In this document: positions 1 through 7,233 of the stretch, one piece after another
Layout of the letters: every line of letters begins with the position of its first letter
Position numbering within the stretch: position 1 is the stretch's first letter
Virus record (IMG/VR): IMGVR_UViG_3300027770_000224
Span: 1-26,081 of that record
Source of the DNA: a virus
Strand: one strand, 5' to 3'
DNA: 26,081 bases
The notes under the pieces: generated by a model
Databases searched by the model: none
Told to the model about the DNA's origin: nothing
Seen by the model: the letters and a program-made list of their open reading frames with translations, nothing else
Program-made: the position numbers and the translations under genes

Positions 1-1
1 C

Positions 2-289
2 GAACGCTGGAACGCAGGCGAGGTCGAGTTGCTGCTAGCCCACCCTAAGTCGGCAGGCCACGGCCTGAACCTACAGCATGGCGGATGCCACATGGTGTTC
101 CTGTCGCTGCCGTGGTCGCTGGAGTTGTACGAACAGACGGTCGGGCGGTTGCATCGCAGCGGCCAGACAAAGGATGTCTGGGTCTATGTGATGTTGACCG
201 AAAAGAGTATCGACGAACGCATATGGGCGGCGCTGCACGACAAGCGTGCGGTGTCCGACATAGCACTAGAGGAACTAAAAAATGAGTAA
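2..289 (+). CDS. C-terminal part of SNF2/DEAD-DEAH-type helicase (5' end outside window)
   Basis: The reading frame is open from the window edge, so this is the last 95 codons of a gene that begins upstream. Visible motifs belong to the second RecA-like domain of superfamily 2 helicases: AGHGLNLQHGG (motif V) and EQTVGRLHRSGQ (motif VI with the arginine fingers), followed by a short helical tail. Such proteins couple ATP hydrolysis to translocation on duplex DNA; in phages they usually sit with replication or recombination genes. It is on the plus strand, opposite to the structural operon, and its TAA overlaps the ATG of the next small gene by 8 bases. The helicase family is clear; the exact subfamily and role cannot be read from the tail alone. 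Confidence 0.85.
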   Translation, partial: ERWNAGEVELLLAHPKSAGHGLNLQHGGCHMVFLSLPWSLELYEQTVGRLHRSGQTKDVWVYVMLTEKSIDERIWAALHDKRAVSDIALEELKNE

Positions 290-473
290 ACTAAACTGGC
301 GGTCGATGATTGCCGTGCTGTCTGACCTTACAGAAGACCAGCTAAAGCAGGCGCTGGACGCTGAACTGAAGACGCACAAGCGCCCAGCCATCGCCCGGCG
401 GTTGCACCAGCGTTACTCTGCCATGCGGACAGCGCGGGAGCGTGTCGAGATTATGATAGGTATGAAGAAATGA
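282..473 (+). CDS. Small hypothetical protein, 63 residues
   Basis: Starts inside the end of the helicase gene (8-base overlap) and ends in an ATGA overlap with the following 43-residue gene, so the three are probably translationally coupled. The product is charged and predicted helical, with a basic middle (KTHKRPAIARRLHQRY) that could contact nucleic acid. I recognise no family. It belongs with the plus-strand early/replication set by position. A function cannot be assigned. Confidence 0.6.
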   Translation: MSKLNWRSMIAVLSDLTEDQLKQALDAELKTHKRPAIARRLHQRYSAMRTARERVEIMIGMKK

Positions 474-601
474 CAGACCATGCGGCAGCCGCAGCAGAGG
501 CACTGGAAAAGGTGCTTGCCATGCTGCGGGCAGGCCATGTGCCAGAAGACTTAGGCGAGGCAGTAATACTAATCGGTCGCCTGATGGCTAGGCGCACCTA
601 G
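470..601 (+). CDS. Tiny hypothetical protein, 43 residues, overlapping the convergent phosphoesterase gene
   Basis: ATG at 470 lies in an ATGA overlap with the stop of the preceding gene and the frame runs to TAG at 599-601. The product starts MTDHAAAAAEALEKV and looks like one or two amphipathic helices separated by a GHVPEDLG turn. Coupling to its neighbour is the main argument for it being real. Its last 33 bases overlap, tail to tail, the end of the minus-strand metallophosphoesterase gene, so two opposing transcription units meet with no intergenic space. No family recognised. Confidence 0.45.
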   Translation: MTDHAAAAAEALEKVLAMLRAGHVPEDLGEAVILIGRLMARRT

Positions 602-1765
602 CATTTCGGTTGTGACCATGACGCGGCCCACAGCGCCGTACTTTTTATGGTACGTGATGGCCCAGGCTGCACGGTCTGCAATCCATCCGCCGCGTGCAGC
701 GTAGGCATCCCGCGCAGCCAGCGTTGGATGCTGCACCACAGTGACGCCGTTGTATTCTTTCTCGTCGCGGTGATGACGGTGGCCGCAGTGTATCTCACGG
801 CGCGTAGTGCGGCCCCACTGTTGCGGGAACTGCGCGGCGAACAACAGCGGCAGTGATTCGTTCTTGACCTTGTGGCCGTGATGCACGCCTATCATGGTGT
901 TGCCCCACTCGAACACGTAGAACGGCAGCACGCTGTCGTTGACAGTGACGCGCGGGTCTTCTTCGTAATGCACCGCGAACAGATCAGCTAACCAGCCGCT
1001 GCTTTCTACGTCGTGATTGCCTTCGGCTATAATCAGATACACTTCCTGATGGCGCTGCAATGACAGCGCGACCAGAGAGCGGATGATCCGTATGGCTGCG
1101 CGGCGTATCTTAGGGAAGCGGCTGTCCGCATCTAGGACGTGTTTACCTGTTGGTGTTACGGGTGTCTTGCCGTCGGTGTGCAGAAAGTCACCTTGGATGT
1201 TGACAATTGCCGTATGCGCTAACGGGCTTTGATTTATCATCTGTACCAGCGCCGCAAGAATAGTTTTCTCTGCGATGGACACAGACCAATCCGCCCCGCC
1301 TTCCTGATGCCACGCCAGCATACCAAGGTGATAATCAGTGAATGTGTACAGGTTGCACAGATGCTCTTCAGAAGCCACTGGCGCAACGACAATGTCCGCC
1401 GGCTGTATCTGGTCCTTGAAGCCAGCGACTGTCTCGCGCATGGCTTCTATCAGCGCATCATGCGTTAGCGACGCCTTAACCCACTGGCCTGACGGCTTGC
1501 CTTCGGAGTTGTAGTAGGTTGACACACCCTTGCTGACATAGCCCTGCGGCACAGGCCGGGTGAAGTCATGCTCTGGTGCGTAACCTCGCAACGCTGCCTT
1601 CTTCTTGACTGCGATGTAGGCATCGCTTGCGCCGCCTTGGTTGATACCTAATGCAATTGATGCAGCCCTAGCGCCGCCGTGTAACTCGATGGCTTCCAGC
1701 ATCTCGCGTTGGCGGGGCGTACAATAGTTGTACAAGTTTGGGTCTATCGTTATAGTAGGCGGCAT
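569..1765 (-). CDS. Calcineurin-like metallophosphoesterase with N-terminal HTH-like region
   Basis: 398 residues. The C-terminal two thirds carries the complete metal-binding set of calcineurin-like phosphoesterases: D144-x-H146 (TDYHLG), G192-D193 (QGDFLH), G249-N250-H251-D252, then H295/H298 (GVHHGH) and G328-H329-x-H331 (CGHRHH). These bind two metals and hydrolyse phosphomono- or diesters, in phages possibly nucleic acid. Residues 15-60 (TPRQREMLEAIELHGGARAASIALG...) resemble a helix-turn-helix as in terminase small subunits or sigma-like regulators, so it may act on DNA. It begins directly after the o-spanin stop (TAAATG) and is the last gene of the late operon. Substrate is unknown; nuclease or phosphodiesterase are both possible. 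Confidence 0.85.
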   Translation of the reverse strand: MPPTITIDPNLYNYCTPRQREMLEAIELHGGARAASIALGINQGGASDAYIAVKKKAALRGYAPEHDFTRPVPQGYVSKGVSTYYNSEGKPSGQWVKASLTHDALIEAMRETVAGFKDQIQPADIVVAPVASEEHLCNLYTFTDYHLGMLAWHQEGGADWSVSIAEKTILAALVQMINQSPLAHTAIVNIQGDFLHTDGKTPVTPTGKHVLDADSRFPKIRRAAIRIIRSLVALSLQRHQEVYLIIAEGNHDVESSGWLADLFAVHYEEDPRVTVNDSVLPFYVFEWGNTMIGVHHGHKVKNESLPLLFAAQFPQQWGRTTRREIHCGHRHHRDEKEYNGVTVVQHPTLAARDAYAARGGWIADRAAWAITYHKKYGAVGRVMVTTEMLGAPSHQATD

Positions 1766-1999
1766 TTATTTGCCTTTCGGGCAATCAGCCTCACAGATAC
1801 AAATAAAGGCGCTGTTATGCGCCTCAATTTCACTGACAGTTTCTGATGTATCTTTTGTTACATCGTAACTAATGGGTTTCGCAATAGCACAATAGCTATT
1901 TACGGGAACGGTCGAAACGGTCGCGCAACCGTTCGTCACGCTCAGGATCAGGGACGCTGATAGCAGCCGCGCCAAGTTCAATCTGCTCATTGATGGCAT
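1766..1999 (-). CDS. o-spanin (Rz1-like outer-membrane lipoprotein)
   Basis: 77 residues. An N-terminal signal-like segment (RLNLARLLSASLILSV) ends in TNGC, a non-canonical lipobox-like site, and is followed by a short Cys-containing domain (YCAIAKPISY...DT...TV..IEAHN...CICEADCP) that resembles the Rz1-like family. Together with the i-spanin such proteins bridge and fuse inner and outer membranes at the end of lysis. The gene begins inside the i-spanin gene in another frame (104-base overlap), the classical Rz/Rz1 arrangement. ATG at 1999 is chosen because AAGGA lies 8 bases upstream; an ATG at 1990 is an alternative. The lipobox lacks the usual Leu at -3, which lowers certainty about lipidation. 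Confidence 0.75.
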   Translation of the reverse strand: MPSMSRLNLARLLSASLILSVTNGCATVSTVPVNSYCAIAKPISYDVTKDTSETVSEIEAHNSAFICICEADCPKGK

Positions 2000-2108
2000 C
2001 GTTCATTTCCTTAATGGTTTCCTGACGCCCCTGCCGCTTCCAACGGTTCTCATTCCAAAGCCCTAACAGCTTGTTAATGATACCCAGCAGGGCCGTCAGG
2101 AACTTCAT
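1896..2108 (-). CDS. i-spanin (Rz-like inner-membrane spanin)
   Basis: 70 residues: a short hydrophobic N-terminus (MKFLTALLGIINKLLGLW) as signal anchor, then a strongly charged helical segment (NRWKRQGRQETIKEMNDAINEQIE) suited to a periplasmic coiled coil, then a charged tail. The frame is open further upstream, but ATG at 2108 overlaps the holin stop (TAATG) and puts the hydrophobic segment at the N-terminus, so it is preferred. The o-spanin gene overlaps its 3' part in another frame. It is short for the Rz family, and the identification relies on architecture and context rather than on a specific motif. Confidence 0.65.
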   Translation of the reverse strand: MKFLTALLGIINKLLGLWNENRWKRQGRQETIKEMNDAINEQIELGAAAISVPDPERDERLRDRFDRSRK

Positions 2109-2284
2109 TATTCGGCGGGGGCTTCGGCTAGGAACATGGCAACTACGCCAGCCAGACCGGCAACTGCCGTAGATACTGTGGCCCACTCTGCGTCGGACAA
2201 GCCGAACGCCAAAGCAATACCAGCGAAGCCTGCATAGGTGCTAGGCTCTTTCAAACGGTTTACTAACCAAGATATGATTTTCAT
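2108..2284 (-). CDS. Holin candidate, 58 residues
   Basis: Two hydrophobic segments are visible: residues about 14-26 (TYAGFAGIALAFG) and 33-52 (VSTAVAGLAGVVAMFLAEAP), separated by LSDAEWAT. The LKEPSTYAG start followed by small-residue-rich helices resembles small phage holins found next to endolysins. A holin makes the inner-membrane lesion that releases or activates the endolysin and sets lysis timing. ATG at 2284 is chosen: AAAGGA lies 8 bases upstream and it follows the endolysin stop by one base, although the frame is open further upstream. It overlaps the i-spanin start by one base. Which of this and the 60-residue membrane protein at 2675-2857 is the true holin is not decided. Confidence 0.65.
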   Translation of the reverse strand: MKIISWLVNRLKEPSTYAGFAGIALAFGLSDAEWATVSTAVAGLAGVVAMFLAEAPAE

Positions 2285-2285
2285 G

Positions 2286-2678
2286 TCATTTTCCTTTCGG
2301 GTAAAACTTCCAAGGCAGTTCCCAGTGCGGGCCATCCTTGAACGCGCGCCAATCGCCGCCCCATTGAAGCGGGACTTTCTCATCCGCCGCAGCGGCTTTA
2401 ACTACTTTAGCCAGCTTGTGATACAGCGGCCAATCCCAACGCACTTCGCCAGCAATCATAGGCGCCAGATCGACAGCGTGTCCGGTGATGTGACGTGAGT
2501 TCATAGTCTTCGATGCGCCTTGGCTGACTAGTTGCTTCTGCCGTTCGACGCTGCGTATGCCTTCTAACACAGTAAAGTCAAGGTCTGACAGCACCGCAGC
2601 CTTCTTGACCACACGCACCAAGTCAGGGTGGACGCCTTCAAGCCGTGACAAACTGCGCTGGCCTAAGACTATGGTCAT
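2286..2678 (-). CDS. M15-family peptidase endolysin (VanY/L-alanyl-D-glutamate peptidase type)
   Basis: 130 residues, a single catalytic domain without a wall-binding module, as usual for phages of Gram-negative hosts. The M15 zinc signature SxHxxGxAxD is present as S61-R-H63-ITGHAV-D70, and the third ligand is in D-G-P-H118-W-E-L. The family cleaves peptide crosslinks or stem peptides in peptidoglycan. No signal peptide is visible, so export would depend on a holin. ATG at 2678 has AAAGG about 6 bases upstream and overlaps the stop of the preceding membrane-protein gene (ATGA). It is followed by holin and spanins, giving a complete lysis cassette. Confidence 0.9.
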   Translation of the reverse strand: MTIVLGQRSLSRLEGVHPDLVRVVKKAAVLSDLDFTVLEGIRSVERQKQLVSQGASKTMNSRHITGHAVDLAPMIAGEVRWDWPLYHKLAKVVKAAAADEKVPLQWGGDWRAFKDGPHWELPWKFYPKGK

Positions 2679-2857
2679 GCAGCGCCTTTCTGAATTAGGT
2701 TAAACAATATGCCAACCAGCAGTACAATGATCGTACCGCAAGCAGTCATACCGACGCTCTCCAGACGCTTCATCCGCGCGCAGATACTTTCGTACCGGAA
2801 CGCGCAGACTTGTTCGTGCGTGTTAAGCTGCGCTTGTGTTTCGTCGATAGTAGCCAT
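2675..2857 (-). CDS. Small membrane protein with coiled coil and one TM (XhlA-like or holin/antiholin)
   Basis: 60 residues: a polar, helical N-terminal half (TQAQLNTHEQVCAFRYESICARMKRLESV) and one transmembrane segment at about 37-56 (MTACGTIIVLLVGILFNLI). This layout resembles XhlA-type small phage membrane proteins and some antiholins. It starts the lysis cassette, immediately after the last ejection protein gene (2 bases), with a GAGG element upstream, and overlaps the endolysin start by 4 bases. Function as holin, antiholin or accessory is inferred from position. Confidence 0.6.
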   Translation of the reverse strand: MATIDETQAQLNTHEQVCAFRYESICARMKRLESVGMTACGTIIVLLVGILFNLIQKGAA

Positions 2858-2859
2858 TG

Positions 2860-5328
2860 TTAGCGCCTCATAGCATTAGGAGATTTAAACCGCATATTTT
2901 CAGGTAATGTACCGTATATCGGTACAGGATAACCTTCTGAAAAATCAATATCTACCAGCGGATTGCCAGACTCAGGATCAAAGTCAGGAAAGCCATACTG
3001 TGCCCCTATTGTCGGCGGCGTTACGTTTTGCGTTGCTATCTGGGACACGGCTTGTTGTCTGACAGGCGCCGCCGGCACCCCATACAGCATTTTGTTTATG
3101 TAATCTTCAGCAGGCTTTACACGCAACAAATCACCCGCTTGACGCGGCGACGCCAACGCAGGGGCTAATGCGTTCATCGTTCTTTCAGATGCTTTCTCTG
3201 CCTGCCTTACACCAAACTGCTGCGCGGCCACACCGCCGCCACCAATCTTGGGTATGCTACCTACTAATCGCGCGCCTGCGGTAAACGCATTTGGCACAGA
3301 CGGCTGTAGCATTTCACCAACTTTAGCGCCGGCGCCTTGAGCAAAGTTTAACTTCTGCGATTGAGACAAATCATCAAGACCTGTCTGTGATACTTTACGT
3401 TGCGCTTCAATATCACGGCCCAGCTTGTTAGCCGTGGCTAAATCTGGCCCTTGCATTTCTACGTTGATGTCGTAGCGGCCCGGACCAAGAATGCTTTCAA
3501 CAAAGTCAGGGTCTTCACCTTTCATCACCTTAGCAAATCGTGCTTCGGGCAGCTTGGCAAGTTCACGCTGGAACTGTTGGCGCTCAATACCTTTCATGCC
3601 TTCGGAAAAAGTATCTAGGTACTTGCGCCATTTACCGCCGCCACCAGCGGCAGCATCGATTGCAGCGTCAATAGGTTTTTGCGCCGCCGCGACAAGCTGA
3701 GATGTGCCTTGCCGTAACGCTTTAGGGTCTGAAGTACCTAGTATGCTAGACACAAAAGAACTCATTTCGCGGCGGGCCAAGTTAAGCCCTTCCGCGTCGA
3801 TGATACCCCCAAACTTATCCGCGCGGCGTTGCAGATTGTTGGCAAACTCTGACAGTATCTTATACCGATCAGGGCTAACAAACTGCGCTGCGTCTGCTTC
3901 TGCCCGCAGATTGTTCACTACCTGTGAAATATCCAATGGCGCCAGCCCTTGCGCGCGCAAGTTGGCCGCAACTTCTTCGGCGGAGCGCGCGTCGGCGAAC
4001 GCTTGATTGGCACTGTATGACGTTTGGTCTGCGCCACTGGTAAACATTGGCGAATCACCAAAATATTTGCTGGCGCCTGTAAGACGGCGGGCGCTGTTTT
4101 CCAGTTCTTTTGCCAACGCAGTAGCAGCCGCGGCGTCTTGTTCTGCGGGAACAATTTGCAGCCGGCCAACATCCGCTGGGTTTAGGGCTTCGGCGCGCAG
4201 TATGTTTGTTTTGTCTTGCAATGCTTTCTTAGTAGAAGCTATGTTGCGTACTGAAGCTGTTTGATTTTCGCCGCCGCTAATGACTTGGCGCATACGGTTT
4301 TGCCCGGCTGCGCGCTGCTGCGCTACAGCCAGAAGCGGGTCGCTTTGTTTGCTGGCGCTGGCAATGCGGGTGGCCGCAGCCAGTTCAGGCGTAAGCAGAT
4401 TACGTGATGCCAAAAACTCAGCCGTGTTGGCCTTGATGTTCTTCGGCGCATTTCGCAATGCACTTTCAATTTTGGTTGCGTTGGCGCTTATTACTTCGCG
4501 TAGGATTCGCGCGGCTTCTACCGGCCCGGCGCGGCCCATGATAAGGTCGTAAGTTTTGCCTGCGCCAAACTTGAGGATGTGACCAAGTATAGGCACAGTA
4601 GCGCCCGACAACGCTGCGTCTAATACGTCTTGATCCGTAAACGCAGCAGATATGGCATTCGCGCCAGCGCCGCCCGCAGCGCGGACTGCGTTCCGGCCCG
4701 CCCGTGACTTAACAATAATGCTGCCCGCTTTTTCAGCCGCCTTTGTTGGCGCGCGTACACCCGCGCCGCCGGACGTTACCGCCCGGCCTATTTTTTCTAT
4801 TACAGGGCCTGCACGCGACATAACGGGTGTAAGCGCCCTGCCGCCTAATTGTATTCCCGCACCACCCAACATAGCTATTGGCGCTGTTCCAACAACTTCG
4901 CCGCCAATCTTACCAGCGGCAAACATATTAGGGTTAGCCTGTTGCCGTTCAGCGGCGTAAGTCGCAGTTCTTTTTTTGGTTTCAGGCGACCGATTGCCTA
5001 TAGGTATGTATTCTAACGGGTTAAGGTACGATAGCTTTTCAGCAATTGGCTTTAGCCCTTGCTCAAAACCAGATACGGCTGACGCAATTTTACTGCCGGT
5101 GTCGCGCAACGCCGACTTTTCATCTTCTGCGCGCTGCCGTGTCTGCCGTATGTATTTTTCTTTACCTGTCTCAAGGTTAAACCGGCGACGGATGTCAGCC
5201 TGCGTAGCAGGGTTTGCGCTGCGATACTCAGGCAGCGTAGCTACACGAGCGTTAAAAATAGCCTGTTTTGTGGCAGTATTAGCCTTGATGTAGTTTGGGT
5301 CTTTTAGAATATCCAACGCGTTAGGCAT
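2860..5328 (-). CDS. Large ejection (internal virion) protein, P22 gp16-position
   Basis: 822 residues, the largest product here. The N-terminus (about 1-75) is charged and helical; residues about 136-170 and 213-260 are Gly/Ala-rich and hydrophobic (AAGKIGGEVVGTAPIAMLGGAGIQLGG), as in proteins that enter membranes during DNA delivery; the middle is long helical Ala/Gln-rich sequence; the C-terminus is Pro/Asp/Phe-rich. It is third of three consecutive large genes after the tail genes, matching the P22 order gp7-gp20-gp16. Proteins at this position are packed in the head and ejected to form a conduit through the envelope. No lytic transglycosylase motif was seen. Assignment is by context and composition. 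Confidence 0.65.
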   Translation of the reverse strand: MPNALDILKDPNYIKANTATKQAIFNARVATLPEYRSANPATQADIRRRFNLETGKEKYIRQTRQRAEDEKSALRDTGSKIASAVSGFEQGLKPIAEKLSYLNPLEYIPIGNRSPETKKRTATYAAERQQANPNMFAAGKIGGEVVGTAPIAMLGGAGIQLGGRALTPVMSRAGPVIEKIGRAVTSGGAGVRAPTKAAEKAGSIIVKSRAGRNAVRAAGGAGANAISAAFTDQDVLDAALSGATVPILGHILKFGAGKTYDLIMGRAGPVEAARILREVISANATKIESALRNAPKNIKANTAEFLASRNLLTPELAAATRIASASKQSDPLLAVAQQRAAGQNRMRQVISGGENQTASVRNIASTKKALQDKTNILRAEALNPADVGRLQIVPAEQDAAAATALAKELENSARRLTGASKYFGDSPMFTSGADQTSYSANQAFADARSAEEVAANLRAQGLAPLDISQVVNNLRAEADAAQFVSPDRYKILSEFANNLQRRADKFGGIIDAEGLNLARREMSSFVSSILGTSDPKALRQGTSQLVAAAQKPIDAAIDAAAGGGGKWRKYLDTFSEGMKGIERQQFQRELAKLPEARFAKVMKGEDPDFVESILGPGRYDINVEMQGPDLATANKLGRDIEAQRKVSQTGLDDLSQSQKLNFAQGAGAKVGEMLQPSVPNAFTAGARLVGSIPKIGGGGVAAQQFGVRQAEKASERTMNALAPALASPRQAGDLLRVKPAEDYINKMLYGVPAAPVRQQAVSQIATQNVTPPTIGAQYGFPDFDPESGNPLVDIDFSEGYPVPIYGTLPENMRFKSPNAMRR

Positions 5329-5329
5329 A

Positions 5330-7219
5330 TTACATACCCCTTAGAAGCGGGTTATTGCGATCCACCTTAGTAGACGTACCTTTTTTACCCGCGCCTCTTG
5401 TGCTAATATACCGATCCGCAATTGCGGGTACGTTTAACCGCAACCTAGGGTCACTAGCGACTACATCGCCGTATTCAGCCGCGTATCCGTCAACGGCGCT
5501 TTTGCGCGTGCGGTACAGCTTGTTACGCATAGCTATCAATTCTGCATCCATTTTAGGCAGTTCACCTGTTTGGATCAGTTTGCTGGCTGCTTGTTCTACA
5601 ATTCTGGCGTCGCGGTCGGTCGGGTTAGCGCCAACTGGCGAAGCGCCCGTTTCTGTAGACTTACGCAAATCAATCAAGGATGTAAGCGTAGCTGTGTTTT
5701 TGATTTTATCAAAAGCAGCTTGCGCGTCAGCGCGCGCGCCGGTCTGCAAAAGCCGAGGCAGATTTCCTTCAATGGGGCCATTAATCAAATGGCGAGTAGG
5801 GCTACGCAAAAACTCATCAATAGTATTAATGCGATCATCTATATCCGCGATTATGGACAAGGTTGCGTTGCGTGCCTTTGGCGCGTCTGCCTTTAGCTGA
5901 ACGGTACGTTCTGCGGACTTAGTCGCCTTTGCAACTTCTGGCGCCATGTCTATCTCTACTTGCTTGGTAGCTTTTGCGTTGGCCGCGGCTTCTGCTGGCG
6001 TTATGCGCCCTGCCCGTGCTTCCGCAGCAACGCGTGGTAAAGGTACTCGTGCTGATCCGGGGTATGGCGACACATTAGGGTCGCGGCGCTGAACCGGCTG
6101 GTATTGCGCCATTGTGTTCTGCATTGGCGGCTGACCGCCTAGATCGGCAAACGACGCCTGCGGCGCTGGGCCGCGCATATCAGCGAACTGTGACTGCGGT
6201 CTTTGTACCGGGTTAGGCGCCATTGGTTGCTGCTGGTTCATTCCGCTGGTTACCAGCGACGGTGCGTCAGCTTGCAACGAAACGTTATTGCTGCGGAGTA
6301 CATCCACAATTCCCTGACGGGCTTGCGGCGGTGCCAACGCTAACATCTGGTCAAGGTCAATCTGCGCCATGACGCCTGTCTTGACAGCCGAGTCAATAAG
6401 GGCGGGGACCATGTCAGGCGACATCTGGCCTGCGGTTGGCGTACCCATACTGCCGAACGTAAAGGACGCGCCGGTATTCTTCATACCCAAACCTTCTTTC
6501 ATTCGGCGGATATGGTCCTGCTCAAAGGCGTCAAGCTGTCCGCCGTCAGGCGCGACTTTAGTTTCGCCAAACTTACCTGTTGGCACTGGGCCGGACGTTG
6601 TCGGCGGTGGTGCTGCGGTTGGCACAGGTGTAGATGTCCGCGCTGCTGTCGGGCTAGTTATGGGGGTTACTTCAGGGGTAAGACTGTTTCGGACTTGTAA
6701 AAGTGTACCTTCGGGAACAGGACGCCCTTGAGCATCAACACCACCCTTGCCGGCGTACTCATTGCTGTATGTAGCCTTGGGGACATTAGCATCAATAAAT
6801 TTGTCTGTTTCCATAAGCAGGGACAGCATTATATCTGCGTCATAAGTGTCTGAGGCTTGGCGGATTAGGGATGCCGCCTCCGAGTCTGCTTTGTCTACCA
6901 TCCCCAACCAACTTTGGTACGCGGCTTCGCGCCGCGTGGGGTCTTTAGTACGATAAACAGTCACGCCAAGATTGCGAAGACGCTTTGCAGTTTCGAGTTT
7001 GTAATCTAAATCTGCTTTACGCGTATTTGAGTCTAGTGTCTTTTCTTGGCGCTTACCTTCTTGTGTTTCCAAATCTAGTCTTTGCTGCGCTATCGTAGCT
7101 TGACGTTCAGCCGCTTCCTGCTGCTTCGTCGCGTTCATCATGTTGACATACTTCGCGGTCTGCGCGGCTGGGTCCGGCAGCTTCAGCAAGTTTACTGTGG
7201 GCATAATTTGGCTTGGCAT
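5330..7219 (-). CDS. Ejection (internal virion) protein, P22 gp20-position
   Basis: 629 residues. Residues about 25-90 are a charged, Gln/Glu/Arg-rich coiled coil; about 180-215 is a Pro/Thr-rich linker (TPITSPTAARTSTPVPTAAPPPTTSGPVP); about 320-400 is Pro/Gln/Met-rich; the C-terminal third (about 420-629) returns to helical sequence. It sits between the gp7-like and gp16-position genes, one base from the next gene, and is preceded by AAGG. No enzymatic motif was seen. An internal, ejected virion protein is the most economical reading, but sequence alone does not prove it. Confidence 0.6.
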   Translation of the reverse strand: MPSQIMPTVNLLKLPDPAAQTAKYVNMMNATKQQEAAERQATIAQQRLDLETQEGKRQEKTLDSNTRKADLDYKLETAKRLRNLGVTVYRTKDPTRREAAYQSWLGMVDKADSEAASLIRQASDTYDADIMLSLLMETDKFIDANVPKATYSNEYAGKGGVDAQGRPVPEGTLLQVRNSLTPEVTPITSPTAARTSTPVPTAAPPPTTSGPVPTGKFGETKVAPDGGQLDAFEQDHIRRMKEGLGMKNTGASFTFGSMGTPTAGQMSPDMVPALIDSAVKTGVMAQIDLDQMLALAPPQARQGIVDVLRSNNVSLQADAPSLVTSGMNQQQPMAPNPVQRPQSQFADMRGPAPQASFADLGGQPPMQNTMAQYQPVQRRDPNVSPYPGSARVPLPRVAAEARAGRITPAEAAANAKATKQVEIDMAPEVAKATKSAERTVQLKADAPKARNATLSIIADIDDRINTIDEFLRSPTRHLINGPIEGNLPRLLQTGARADAQAAFDKIKNTATLTSLIDLRKSTETGASPVGANPTDRDARIVEQAASKLIQTGELPKMDAELIAMRNKLYRTRKSAVDGYAAEYGDVVASDPRLRLNVPAIADRYISTRGAGKKGTSTKVDRNNPLLRGM

Positions 7220-7233
7220 ATCAATAAACCTTT

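Noticed and set aside
5355-5900. 181-codon plus-strand frame opposite the gp20-position gene
   Set aside because: Antisense shadow without motif or ribosome site.
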